Shown here one piece after another: positions 1-7,199 of a stretch of DNA of 16,619 nt. A model generated the notes under the pieces. That model did not search any database. It was not told the origin of the DNA and saw only the letters and a program-made list of their open reading frames with translations. A program made the position numbers and the translations under genes. Every line of letters begins with the position of its first letter. Within the stretch, counting starts at the first letter, position 1. Source of the stretch: Streptococcaceae bacterium (GTDB lineage Bacteria; Bacillota; Bacilli; Lactobacillales; Streptococcaceae); NCBI GenBank assembly GCA_031285105.1, contig JAITWV010000274.1, positions 1-16,619 on the forward strand, in the 5' to 3' direction.

Positions 1-680
1 GCTTGGTTGGTATCTTGGTATTCGTCCACATGAATATATTGAAATTTGCGTTGGTAAAATTCTAAAACATTTGGGTGATTTTCAAATAAGCGAATGGTAT
101 TCATAATCAAATCATCAAAATCCATTGCTTCTGAGCGAGTTAACTCTCTTTGATAAGCTTTATAAACTCTAGCAGCTTCGATTCGGTAAGGATTTGCACC
201 AGCGCTCATCGCCATATCAGCTGGAGTTACTAAATCATTTTTTGCATGAGAAATTGTTCCTAATAAACTTCTTGGGTCATATTTTTTTGGATCTAAATTT
301 AATTCTTTTAAAATACGCTTAATCAACGTGCTTTGTTCAGAACCTGAGATAATTGTAAAGTTCTTATTATAGCCAATCACATCTGCATCTCGTCTTAAAA
401 TGCGTACACACATAGAGTGAAAAGTTGAAATCCAAACTCCTTCACCTCGTGTATCTAGTAAATGATGCACACGTTCATTCATTTCTTTTGCTGCTTTATT
501 GGTAAATGTAATCGCTAGAATATTCCAAGGATTAATCATTTTTTCTTCTATCAAATAGGCAATACGATGTGTTAGAACTCGGGTTTTTCCTGAACCAGCA
601 CCAGCCATAATCAGTAATGGACCTTCAGTTGTCATCGTTGCTTCTTTTTGTCTTTCATTCATTCCGGTAGTTAATGACAT
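1..680 (-). CDS. pcrA: ATP-dependent DNA helicase PcrA, N-terminal part (cut by window edge)
   Basis: Superfamily 1A 3'-5' DNA helicase of the UvrD/PcrA/Rep group, a cytoplasmic enzyme for nucleotide excision repair and replication-fork or plasmid rolling-circle work. About 226 codons are visible; the C-terminal two thirds lie beyond the left edge. Reading the minus strand from the ATG at 680 gives a Q-motif (NERQKEA, residues 8-14), Walker A AGAGSGKT (residues 26-33), motif Ia AITFTNKAAKEM, and Walker B DEYQDTN at the very edge. The start at 680 is chosen because AAAGGAG (complement of 689-695) lies about eight bases upstream; an in-frame ATG six codons in has no comparable site. The gene is divergent from the cation transporter. 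In many Firmicutes pcrA is followed by ligA, which would lie outside this window. It is unrelated in function to the glycan locus. Confidence 0.96.
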   Translation of the reverse strand, partial: MSLTTGMNERQKEATMTTEGPLLIMAGAGSGKTRVLTHRIAYLIEEKMINPWNILAITFTNKAAKEMNERVHHLLDTRGEGVWISTFHSMCVRILRRDADVIGYNKNFTIISGSEQSTLIKRILKELNLDPKKYDPRSLLGTISHAKNDLVTPADMAMSAGANPYRIEAARVYKAYQRELTRSEAMDFDDLIMNTIRLFENHPNVLEFYQRKFQYIHVDEYQDTNQ

Positions 681-713
681 ATTTATACTCCTTTTGCCAA
701 ATTTCATCTTGTA

Positions 714-722
714 ATTATAACA
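714..722 (-). promoter_or_regulatory. Extended -10 promoter of pcrA
   Basis: On the minus strand this reads TGTTATAAT, a perfect TATAAT hexamer (complement of 714-719) with the TGn extension. No convincing -35 hexamer is seen 16-18 bases upstream, which is usual for extended -10 promoters. It lies 34 bases from the pcrA start codon. Confidence 0.6.
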
Positions 723-748
723 CGAAAAGGATAAAATTTTCTTTATTG

Positions 749-757
749 TGTTAAAAT
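749..757 (+). promoter_or_regulatory. Extended -10 promoter of the cation transporter
   Basis: TGTTAAAAT gives a -10 hexamer TAAAAT (752-757) with a TGn extension; the -35 is weak. Transcription would start near 764, downstream of the GTG at 748, which supports the ATG at 784 as the true start of the transporter gene. Confidence 0.5.
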
Positions 758-783
758 GTAATCAACGAAATGGGGAATGTGTG

Positions 784-1674
784 ATGGAAAAAAATCGTTA
801 TGAAGAACTCAAACTTGCCGAACGTGGAGCTTTAGTTTCTATTTTGGCTTATTTGATTTTATCGACTTTAAAAATTGCTTTTGGTCGCTGGGGAAATTCA
901 GATGCGTTATATGCGGATGGGTTAAACAATTTTACGGATATTTTAGGCAGTATTGCGGTGTTGATTGGCTTGAGAATTGCCAGAAGACCGGCTGATGATG
1001 ATCATGTGTATGGACATTGGAAGATGGAAAATATTGCGAGTGTTATTACGAGCTTTATCATGTTTTTAGTGGGTGTTCAAGTCCTCTTATCGGCATTTGA
1101 AAAGTTGATATCAGGTAGTTTTGAAGCACCAGATCCATTAGTGGCAATTGTTGGTTTAGGTTCAGGTATCGTGATGATTGGGGTTTATTTTTATAATCAT
1201 AATTTAAGCAAAAAAGTGTCATCACAAGCACTACTTGCTGCTGCCAAAGACAATTTATCTGATGCTTTGTCTTCATTTGGTACAACGATTGCGATTATTG
1301 CGTCGATGTTTCATTTTAATATTATTGATACCATTACGGCCCTTGTGATTGGTGGGTTGATTATCAAAACGGCGTATGAAATTTTTCGTGACAATGTCTT
1401 TTCATTGACTGATGGATTTGATGAGAAATTGTTGATTGAATATACACAGTTGATTTTAACGTTAAAAGATGTCAAAAAAGTACGCCATATTCGTGGCCGA
1501 ATGTACGGGGCAAATGTTTACTTGGATATTGTAGTAGAGATGGATCCGCAGATGACGGTTTTGCAAAGTCACTACATTACAGAAGTTATTGAAACTCGTT
1601 TGGCAGAAGAATTTGGTGTTTTTGATACGGATGTGCATGTGGAACCGTATTTACCTCGAAAGAAAGTGAATTGA
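784..1674 (+). CDS. Cation diffusion facilitator family transporter, probable Mn(II) exporter
   Basis: Proton-coupled divalent-metal exporter of the cytoplasmic membrane, 296 residues, the usual size for the family. Six hydrophobic segments occupy roughly residues 15-210, followed by a cytosolic metal-binding dimerisation domain with the closing pattern DTDVHVEPY. The transport-site positions are N48 and D52 in the second helix (NNFTD) and D156 and D160 in the fifth (DNLSD). Zn(II) members usually carry His and Asp at these places; an N-D-D-D set is the pattern I associate with Mn(II) members such as MntE, so the substrate is inferred to be Mn(II). Start: an in-frame GTG at 748 is possible, but the ATG at 784 follows GGGGAA (772-777) and lies downstream of the predicted transcription start. 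It is a single-gene unit with its own promoter and terminator. No manganese riboswitch fits in the roughly 20-base leader. Confidence 0.9.
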   Translation: MEKNRYEELKLAERGALVSILAYLILSTLKIAFGRWGNSDALYADGLNNFTDILGSIAVLIGLRIARRPADDDHVYGHWKMENIASVITSFIMFLVGVQVLLSAFEKLISGSFEAPDPLVAIVGLGSGIVMIGVYFYNHNLSKKVSSQALLAAAKDNLSDALSSFGTTIAIIASMFHFNIIDTITALVIGGLIIKTAYEIFRDNVFSLTDGFDEKLLIEYTQLILTLKDVKKVRHIRGRMYGANVYLDIVVEMDPQMTVLQSHYITEVIETRLAEEFGVFDTDVHVEPYLPRKKVN

Positions 1675-1701
1675 ATTTTATAGATTGAATAAATACGAAG
1701 G

Positions 1702-1732
1702 AGTTGGTGATGAAATTTTACCAACTTTTTTT
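1702..1732 (+). terminator. Probable Rho-independent terminator of the cation transporter gene
   Basis: Inverted repeat AGTTGGT (1702-1708) and ACCAACT (1720-1726) around an 11-base loop, followed by a T-run to 1732. It begins 27 bases after the transporter stop codon. The stem is short, and it overlaps a small reading frame with a good ribosome binding site (1710-1766). Confidence 0.6.
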
Positions 1733-1766
1733 CTATCAAACAGAAGAATTTTCTTTGAAAGAATAA
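1710..1766 (+). CDS. Possible 18-codon small reading frame
   Basis: ATG at 1710 follows AAGGAG (1698-1703) with six bases of spacing, a better ribosome binding site than some real genes here have. The frame runs 18 codons to TAA at 1764 (MKFYQLFFYQTEEFSLKE). The codons overlap the 3' arm and T-run of the hairpin at 1702-1732, so either translation would disrupt the hairpin or the match is accidental. No family is recognised. A leader-peptide role for the gene downstream is conceivable, but nothing in the sequence shows it. Confidence 0.2.
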   Translation: MKFYQLFFYQTEEFSLKE

Positions 1767-1800
1767 AAAATGGAAAATACACCTGTTATTGATGAAAGTT

Positions 1801-1809
1801 TGGTATAAT
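1801..1809 (+). promoter_or_regulatory. Extended -10 promoter of the DUF624-regulator unit
   Basis: TGGTATAAT contains a perfect TATAAT (1804-1809) with TGn extension. No good -35 is visible 17 bases upstream. The predicted transcription start is near 1816, so the ATG at 1817 would be almost leaderless, and the start at 1868 is preferred for the first gene. An imperfect palindrome, ATCGTTTATGATAGCGAT (1810-1827), lies over the start point and could be an operator. Confidence 0.65.
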
Positions 1810-1867
1810 ATCGTTTATGATAGCGATTGCAATAAATTGGTTTATCCATCATAATAGGGGGGGCTTT

Positions 1868-2488
1868 ATGTATAATTTAACCAACACCAGCCAAAAAATA
1901 GGGGAGTATATTCTTTTCGTGATGAAATTACAATTTTTTTGGTTTTACACCTTTATCCGTTACTTTTTCTTATTCGGTTTTTTCCCAGCAACTGCAGCGG
2001 TTATCGAGCAGTTCATACAAAAATTTCAACAAAAAAATGAACCTTTGACTTTAGAAAACTTTTTAGAAAAGACACAAAAAAATTTTAAACAAGCCAATCA
2101 AGTCGGCTTTTTATCGATCTTTATATTATTAGTTTTATTAATAGATTTACAAATTACACGAGTAATAATCAAAAATTTGTATCTTGAAGTATTGATTTTA
2201 ACAATAATTGCTGTAACTTTAGGCACTTTTTTATACCTTTTACCAGTAATTGTTCGTTATGATATCTCACTAAAAAACAGTTTCAAGCAGTCTTTCTTTT
2301 TATTATTATCAAACATAAAAAACACAATCGCTATGTTATTAGGAATGACACTTGCGCTTTTATTAAGTGTATCTATTCCAGTATTAATCTTTGTACCTGT
2401 TCCATTATTTCTATTATCTATTTCCTGGTTTGCTTATTTATCTATGAGAAAAATCGAAAAAGCGAATCAGGAAATAGGAAAGGAATGA
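1868..2488 (+). CDS. DUF624 / YesL-type integral membrane protein
   Basis: Hydrophobic membrane protein of 206 residues from the preferred start. Hydrophobic segments lie at about residues 14-45 (containing the family-like GFFPATAA), 80-96, 104-127 and 149-188, with a basic C-terminus, consistent with the YesL family. Its molecular function is not established; in Bacillota such genes commonly accompany CUT1 sugar transporters and YesMN- or YesS-type regulators, as here. The ATG at 1868 follows a G-rich Shine-Dalgarno (AGGGGGGG, 1856-1863); an in-frame ATG at 1817 would add 17 residues but sits at the predicted transcription start. The stop overlaps the first possible start of the regulator gene (ATGA at 2485), so translational coupling is likely. 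The seven-G run in the ribosome binding site is unusual for DNA this rich in A and T. Confidence 0.82.
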   Translation: MYNLTNTSQKIGEYILFVMKLQFFWFYTFIRYFFLFGFFPATAAVIEQFIQKFQQKNEPLTLENFLEKTQKNFKQANQVGFLSIFILLVLLIDLQITRVIIKNLYLEVLILTIIAVTLGTFLYLLPVIVRYDISLKNSFKQSFFLLLSNIKNTIAMLLGMTLALLLSVSIPVLIFVPVPLFLLSISWFAYLSMRKIEKANQEIGKE

Positions 2489-2490
2489 AT

Positions 2491-4626
2491 ATGGTTAAGA
2501 AAACAAAGGAATTTTTAGTAATTGTTAGAAAGAAAATTACAAAGAAATTTTTTCTTTCGCATTTTTTAACTTTTTTGATTCCATTTATTGTATTATCAAC
2601 CGTTTTGACCATTTCGATGGCTAAAAATATCAAAGAAGAGTTAAAACGAGAAAATATATCACAAAAAGAACGAATTTCAGAAAGCTTAAACAATCATTTT
2701 GCTATTTTAAATGAAATTGGTGCGGATATTTCACTAAATCCTAGAATTCGCAAAATATACCAACAAATTGCTTATGATTCACCTACACAATCAACGGAGG
2801 CAGAACTTAGAAGATATGCAATGTTTAGTCCTTTGGTTGATAATTTGTATTTATATTACGATGACGAGGGAACGTTTGATTCAACAACGGGTACTTTATC
2901 ACTAGAGGCATTTTTTGATGTTCGCTATAAGAATTATGTGTTTGACCGCAAGGAGTTTAAAGAAAATTTATTTGATGAAAAACCTATGCTATTTACCGCA
3001 AGTTATGAAAATGAAAAGCGGGTGTTTTATTTTATTCCTTTTAGTTATCAAGGTGTGCGCATTGGCAGAATTATCTTTGAACTTTCGATTAACCAAATTG
3101 AAAAATCTTTGTCTGCACTCTTAAATGAAGAATCGGGCGTATTGTTATTTATTCAAAAGATGCCGATTGTGACTTATGGGATAGGCGAAGAAACCAATCA
3201 ATATATTGTAGCAGATACCAAACCAGATGAGTTAGGGATAAAAATTTCCTCAGTCGTTCATAAAAATTATCTGAATCAGCGCGTTTTTAAAGTGATATTT
3301 ATGGAATTGATGTTATTGCTGGTGTTTTTTGCGTTAGGGATTTTTATAGTGCTTCGATTAAGTATCAGAAGTTATCATCCAATTGCTAGATTAAATAAAG
3401 TCTACCATGCGATTTCAAAAGAGGTGACGGATGAAAAAGAAGATGTCATTCAAAATATTGGCGATTATTTGTTTAAGCAAAGTTTGATTGATTCAGACAA
3501 TAAAAAACAACTGAGTGCCTTAAAAAATAATACTTTTTTGGAATATGCCCTACGTGGTTTTCATGGCACTTTAGAAGAAATGATTGAAAAAAGTCAGGAA
3601 TTTGGGCGAGAGTATTCGAAAGACCATTCTTACTTGGTTGCTTTGACGACTACGGAATACTCAAAAGATACAACGCAAAGTTTAAAGATAAAATCAATTT
3701 TAAATGCGAAAATTCCATTTGAAACAAGTGATTTTAAAATGGATTTAGTTGAACTGATTCATGAACATTTATTTGTTTTTATTATTGAAATCAAAAATAA
3801 ACAGCTGAATGAAAAGCAATTGAATGACATTAAACAAGAATTTGAACAATTTTTTGAGACAACAATTGGCTTGACTCCCGCTTTTTTCTATGGTGAATAT
3901 GTGCAAGAACTAAATGAATTAAATGATTCCTATGTTCAAGCACAAACAAAAAGAACAGCGCCGTTTATAATAACGACAATACAAGAAGAACAAACATGGA
4001 ATCTTCCAGAAGAACGTGTGCTGACATTATGTTCAGCCATTCAATACGGCTCAATCGAAGTAATCCAAAAAGTCATAGAGGAATTGTTTTCAAACCAACC
4101 AAGCTCAATCCGAAATGCAGTAATTAATGAAAGTTACGATTATTATGTTTTTAATAAGCTCATTGAATTCATGCAAAAGGAACATTTAACAATTCCAATT
4201 GAAATAAAAGAAGTGAACCGACAAAATTTACTAGAATTAAGTTTATTAATGGCAGAAAAATTTCAAGTTGAATCAATCAAACAAGAAGCAGCAGTAGGAG
4301 AGAAAATAATTGATTTATTGAATGAAAATTTTGATAATCCAGACTTTTCATTAGAAGAATTAGCCATAAAATTTGACACATCTCTACCAAAAATGAGTCA
4401 AACAGTGAAGGAACAAATTGGCACGAGTTTTAGTAAATATATTCAAGAATTAAGAATCGAAAAAGCCAAAGAATTATTGGTGCGTACGCAATTACCAATC
4501 AAAGATATTGTTGAAGAAGTTGGTTATATGGATAATTCAAGTTTTACAAGAAAATTTCGTGACATTGTCGGAATTCCCCCAGGTGCCTTTCGTAAATTAA
4601 ATAGGGAGAAAATGGAACATGAGTAA
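2491..4626 (+). CDS. Membrane-spanning AraC-family transcriptional regulator, YesS/YtdP type
   Basis: One-component sensor-regulator of 711 residues (713 from ATG 2485). A first membrane helix (about residues 20-43) is followed by an extracytoplasmic sensor region to about 262, a second membrane helix at about 264-290 (VIFMELMLLLVFFALGIF), a long cytoplasmic linker domain, and an AraC/XylS double helix-turn-helix from about 603. The C-terminal motif GYMDNSSFTRKF followed by PPGAFRK is the classic AraC signature. The architecture and length match YesS/YtdP of Bacillus, which govern pectin or oligosaccharide transport genes. The ATG at 2491 has AAAGGA (2478-2483) at seven bases; the ATG at 2485 is only one base from it. 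It overlaps the next gene by 8 bases. Inferred role: sensing an extracellular glycan or a loaded binding protein and activating the importer promoter near 5263. Confidence 0.92.
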   Translation: MVKKTKEFLVIVRKKITKKFFLSHFLTFLIPFIVLSTVLTISMAKNIKEELKRENISQKERISESLNNHFAILNEIGADISLNPRIRKIYQQIAYDSPTQSTEAELRRYAMFSPLVDNLYLYYDDEGTFDSTTGTLSLEAFFDVRYKNYVFDRKEFKENLFDEKPMLFTASYENEKRVFYFIPFSYQGVRIGRIIFELSINQIEKSLSALLNEESGVLLFIQKMPIVTYGIGEETNQYIVADTKPDELGIKISSVVHKNYLNQRVFKVIFMELMLLLVFFALGIFIVLRLSIRSYHPIARLNKVYHAISKEVTDEKEDVIQNIGDYLFKQSLIDSDNKKQLSALKNNTFLEYALRGFHGTLEEMIEKSQEFGREYSKDHSYLVALTTTEYSKDTTQSLKIKSILNAKIPFETSDFKMDLVELIHEHLFVFIIEIKNKQLNEKQLNDIKQEFEQFFETTIGLTPAFFYGEYVQELNELNDSYVQAQTKRTAPFIITTIQEEQTWNLPEERVLTLCSAIQYGSIEVIQKVIEELFSNQPSSIRNAVINESYDYYVFNKLIEFMQKEHLTIPIEIKEVNRQNLLELSLLMAEKFQVESIKQEAAVGEKIIDLLNENFDNPDFSLEELAIKFDTSLPKMSQTVKEQIGTSFSKYIQELRIEKAKELLVRTQLPIKDIVEEVGYMDNSSFTRKFRDIVGIPPGAFRKLNREKMEHE

Positions 4627-5104
4627 AAAAGGAATCATTTTATTAATAATTGGACTAGCAGGTATTTTATTTATTTTAGTCGATTATTCCAAACAAGCGG
4701 ATGTTCTTTTGAATAAGGAACAAACAACGAGTCAAAAAGTGTCCAGCAACCCAGATGTACTAGCAACCAAAGAAGTATTTGAAAAAAGCATTCAAGCATC
4801 AAATGAAGAAGATGTTGAAAGTTATATTAAGTTATTAATTCCAAAAGCGCGTGAAAATACGAAAAAAGAATTAACCAAGTTTTTTAAAGACTATGAAGTA
4901 GAAAATGAATTGCAATCTTTTGAAGTCTTAAAGCATGAAGGAAATCATCTATTAGCTAAAGCAGTCGTTCAGTCAGTGAATTTGGAAAAAAATCAAAAAA
5001 AATACAAGGATAATACGAGCACATTAAATGTTACTTTTATTAAGGAAGAAAATCAATGGTTGATTGAATTGACGACAACAATCGACACGCAATTTTTAAA
5101 ATAA
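4619..5104 (+). CDS. Single-pass membrane protein of unknown function
   Basis: I do not recognise a named family. The 161-residue product starts with a short basic stretch and one hydrophobic helix (residues about 5-22) and has no lipobox Cys, so it is probably an N-terminal signal anchor with the rest outside the membrane. The extracytoplasmic part begins with a polar linker (about 30-50), then helical, acidic-basic sequence (about 50-100), then segments that alternate like beta strands (SFEVLKHEGNHLLAKAVVQS, LNVTFIKEENQWLIEL). This order resembles small NTF2-like or DUF4878-type domains, which is inference from pattern only. The gene overlaps the regulator by 8 bases, with GGGAG (4604-4608) inside the regulator's end, so the two are co-translated. 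Placement suggests an accessory to glycan sensing or to the transporter. Confidence 0.75.
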   Translation: MSKKGIILLIIGLAGILFILVDYSKQADVLLNKEQTTSQKVSSNPDVLATKEVFEKSIQASNEEDVESYIKLLIPKARENTKKELTKFFKDYEVENELQSFEVLKHEGNHLLAKAVVQSVNLEKNQKKYKDNTSTLNVTFIKEENQWLIELTTTIDTQFLK

Positions 5105-5111
5105 TGCATTC

Positions 5112-5143
5112 AACCCCACACAAAAATATGCATGTGTGGGGTT
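5112..5143 (+). terminator. Strong hairpin after the sensor unit, possible terminator
   Basis: Perfect 11-base inverted repeat AACCCCACACA (5112-5122) and TGTGTGGGGTT (5133-5143) around a 10-base loop, 8 bases after the stop at 5104. The stem is GC-rich in AT-rich surroundings, so it is not chance. The T-tract is poor (TTT then AAAC), so termination may be incomplete, or the hairpin may protect a 3' end. Confidence 0.65.
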
Positions 5144-5294
5144 TAAACTACTCAAATAAAAAATAGCACATCTAAAAAAAGCGATGAAATCAACATTTTT
5201 CCTATATAAAAAATGACCAACTCAAAAAAAATTAACATATAGAAAATCGCTTACAAAAAAGATATAGTTAGCTCAACAAAGAAAGGAGTAGTTT
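5144..5294 (+). promoter_or_regulatory. Importer promoter and leader region
   Basis: A-tract-rich stretch between the sensor unit and the importer. A -10-like TATAGT sits at 5263-5268 without a matching -35 at 16-18 bases, as expected of an activator-dependent promoter. The heptamer AAGCGAT (5179-5185) and its inverse ATCGCTT (5246-5252) flank the region upstream of the -10, and a second inverted repeat CATTTTT/AAAAATG lies at 5194-5215. Repeated A-tracts at 5156-5260 suggest curved DNA. The leader ends in AAAGGAG (5282-5288) before the start codon. Operator assignments are inference. Confidence 0.45.
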
Positions 5295-6251
5295 ATGATT
5301 GCACATTTACAAGTAACATCTGATGATTTTCAAAAACCAAAAGTAAAAAATACAGTTATAAAAAAAATAATTTCTAGTTGGCAATTATATGTTTTTATTT
5401 TACCAGCTTTCTTATTTTTTCTAGTATTTTGCTATCAACCGATGTATGGCGTAATTATTGCTTGGAAAGACTATAATCCAGCATTAGGCATCTGGGGTTC
5501 GCCTTGGGTAGGATGGAAATATTTTACACAATTTTTTCATTCTTATTTTTTCTGGGATCTCATTCGTAATACATTAGGTATCAGTATTTATTCATTAATT
5601 GTTGGATTTCCTCTACCGATTATTTTGGCTTTATCATTAAATGAATTAAAGGATACTTTCGGTAAGAAATTTGCCCAAACCATTACTTATGCGCCAAACT
5701 TTATTTCTACAGTAGTAATTGTGGGGATGCTGGTAGCCTTTTTAAATCCACAAACTGGTTTAATCAATCATGTTGTTGAATTTTTTGGCTTTAAACCAAT
5801 TAATTTTATGGAAAGTCCTAATTGGTTCAAAACAGTGTATGTTTTATCAGGCGTATGGCAGTCAACAGGTTGGAGTTCTGTTATTTATATGGCAGCTTTA
5901 TCTGGAGTTGATGCGCAGTTACATGAAGCAGCGATTATTGATGGTGCTTCACGTTTACAAAGAGCTTGGTATATTAACCTTCCAACAATTGCACCAACGA
6001 TTATTATTTTATTCATTATGAGTTTAGGTTCATTATTAAATGTCGGTTTTGAAAAAATTATTTTAATGCAAAATCCGCTAAACCAATCTTCTTCAGATGT
6101 TATTTCAACATTTGTTTACCGTGCAGGTTTGTTAAATGGTCAATATTCTTTTGCATCAGCTGTTGGGGTGTTTAACTCAGTAATCAATGCAATGGTCTTA
6201 ATTTTAGCAAATAGTATCACGAAAAAATTTAGCGAACATTCATTATGGTAG
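5295..6251 (+). CDS. Carbohydrate ABC transporter permease, LplB/CUT1 type
   Basis: One of two inner-membrane channel subunits of a CUT1 importer, 318 residues. A cytoplasmic tail of about 28 residues precedes six hydrophobic segments, the first at about 31-53. The ATPase-docking EAA loop is clear: EAAIIDGAS from E211, with the following LPTIAPT. The N-terminal patterns WQLYVFILPA and PMYGVIIAWKDYNP are characteristic of the LplB/YteP subgroup that handles complex oligosaccharides, not simple disaccharides. AAAGGAG at 5282-5288 gives optimal spacing to the ATG. It is the first gene after the putative activator-dependent promoter and is followed after 15 bases by the partner permease. The substrate is inferred from the downstream hydrolases to be an N-glycan-derived oligosaccharide. 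Confidence 0.93.
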   Translation: MIAHLQVTSDDFQKPKVKNTVIKKIISSWQLYVFILPAFLFFLVFCYQPMYGVIIAWKDYNPALGIWGSPWVGWKYFTQFFHSYFFWDLIRNTLGISIYSLIVGFPLPIILALSLNELKDTFGKKFAQTITYAPNFISTVVIVGMLVAFLNPQTGLINHVVEFFGFKPINFMESPNWFKTVYVLSGVWQSTGWSSVIYMAALSGVDAQLHEAAIIDGASRLQRAWYINLPTIAPTIIILFIMSLGSLLNVGFEKIILMQNPLNQSSSDVISTFVYRAGLLNGQYSFASAVGVFNSVINAMVLILANSITKKFSEHSLW

Positions 6252-6266
6252 AAAGAAGGTGAAAAA

Positions 6267-7169
6267 ATGAATACTGTCAAAATGAGCAAAGGAGATCGTG
6301 TATTTGTCGGTTTTAACTATTTATTTGTGATTGTAGCGACGTTGATTGTATTGTATCCATTAATCTTTATTATTAGCGCTTCAATTTCAGACCCAGCACA
6401 AGTATCAAATGGATCGATGTGGCTATTTCCAAAAGGTTTTACCTTAGAAGGATATAGCAAAATTTTTGCCAATCAAGATATCTGGATGGGGTACAAAAAC
6501 ACGATTATTTATACAATTGCGGCTGTTTTAATTAACTTAATCGTAACCATTCCATGTGCATATGCTTTATCAAGACCGGAGTTATTTGGGAAAAATATTT
6601 TTGTTAAATTCATGATGGTGACTATGTTTGTTTCTGGTGGAATGATTCCAAGTTATTTATTGATTAAAAACTTAGGGATGCTAAACACTATGTGGGCACT
6701 GATTTTACCAGGAGCAACTAGTGTTTATAACATCATTGTAACACGCTCATTTTTTGACTCAAATATTCCTCGTGAATTAGAAGAAGCTGCAATTATTGAT
6801 GGAGCGGATGATTTTACTATTTTCTTTAAGATTGTTTTACCACTTTCAGCACCAATTATTGCGGTTATTGCTTTATTTGTAGGTGTTGGTCGCTGGAACG
6901 GCTTTATGGATGCGCTTGTGTATTTATCCGATCGTTCAAAATATCCATTACAAATGATTTTGCGTGAGTTGTTAATTCTACAAGATATGTCTTCAAATAC
7001 AACCGCTTCCAATACAAGTGTTCAAACTGCCCTTTTTGAAAAGGCACAATTAGTAGCAATTATTAAATATGGCATTATGATTGTTTCAACATTACCAATC
7101 ATTGTTGTTTACCCATTCTTACAACGTTATTTTGTTAAAGGAATGTTGGTTGGTTCATTAAAAGGATAA
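6267..7169 (+). CDS. Carbohydrate ABC transporter permease, LplC/YtcP type
   Basis: Second channel subunit of the CUT1 importer, 300 residues with six predicted membrane segments beginning at about residue 14. The EAA loop reads EEAAIIDGADDFTIFFKIVLP with the key E173, D178 and G179, followed by PLSAPIIAV. The C-terminus QRYFVKGMLVGSLKG is a hallmark of the LplC/YtcP group. The ATG follows AAGGTG with seven bases of spacing, 15 bases after the first permease. It should pair with the LplB-type permease and take power from a shared MsmK/UgpC-type ATPase; such an ATPase starts at 16034. No ATPase gene lies within the permease operon itself. Confidence 0.94.
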   Translation: MNTVKMSKGDRVFVGFNYLFVIVATLIVLYPLIFIISASISDPAQVSNGSMWLFPKGFTLEGYSKIFANQDIWMGYKNTIIYTIAAVLINLIVTIPCAYALSRPELFGKNIFVKFMMVTMFVSGGMIPSYLLIKNLGMLNTMWALILPGATSVYNIIVTRSFFDSNIPRELEEAAIIDGADDFTIFFKIVLPLSAPIIAVIALFVGVGRWNGFMDALVYLSDRSKYPLQMILRELLILQDMSSNTTASNTSVQTALFEKAQLVAIIKYGIMIVSTLPIIVVYPFLQRYFVKGMLVGSLKG

Positions 7170-7199
7170 GAAAGAATTTATTTATAAGGAGTTTATAGA

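Noticed and set aside
748..783. GTG start at 748 for the cation transporter
   Set aside because: It overlaps the predicted -10 hexamer and lacks a ribosome binding site; ATG 784 has one and fits the family's N-terminus.
784..1674. Functional link between the metal exporter and the metal-dependent mannosidases
   Set aside because: It has its own promoter and terminator and is oriented with pcrA as a divergent neighbour; GH38 needs Zn and GH92 Ca, not Mn specifically.
1817..1867. Upstream ATG extending the DUF624 protein by 17 residues
   Set aside because: It lies at the predicted transcription start with no ribosome binding site, while ATG 1868 follows a strong G-rich one.
5194..5215. Inverted repeat CATTTTT/AAAAATG as an operator
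   Set aside because: It is only A/T runs plus one G-C pair per arm in AT-rich DNA, so chance is a sufficient explanation.
5241..5256. Possible catabolite-responsive element AGAAAATCGCTTACAA
   Set aside because: The right half fits (CGnnnnCA), but the left half lacks the conserved TG, so CcpA control is not claimed.
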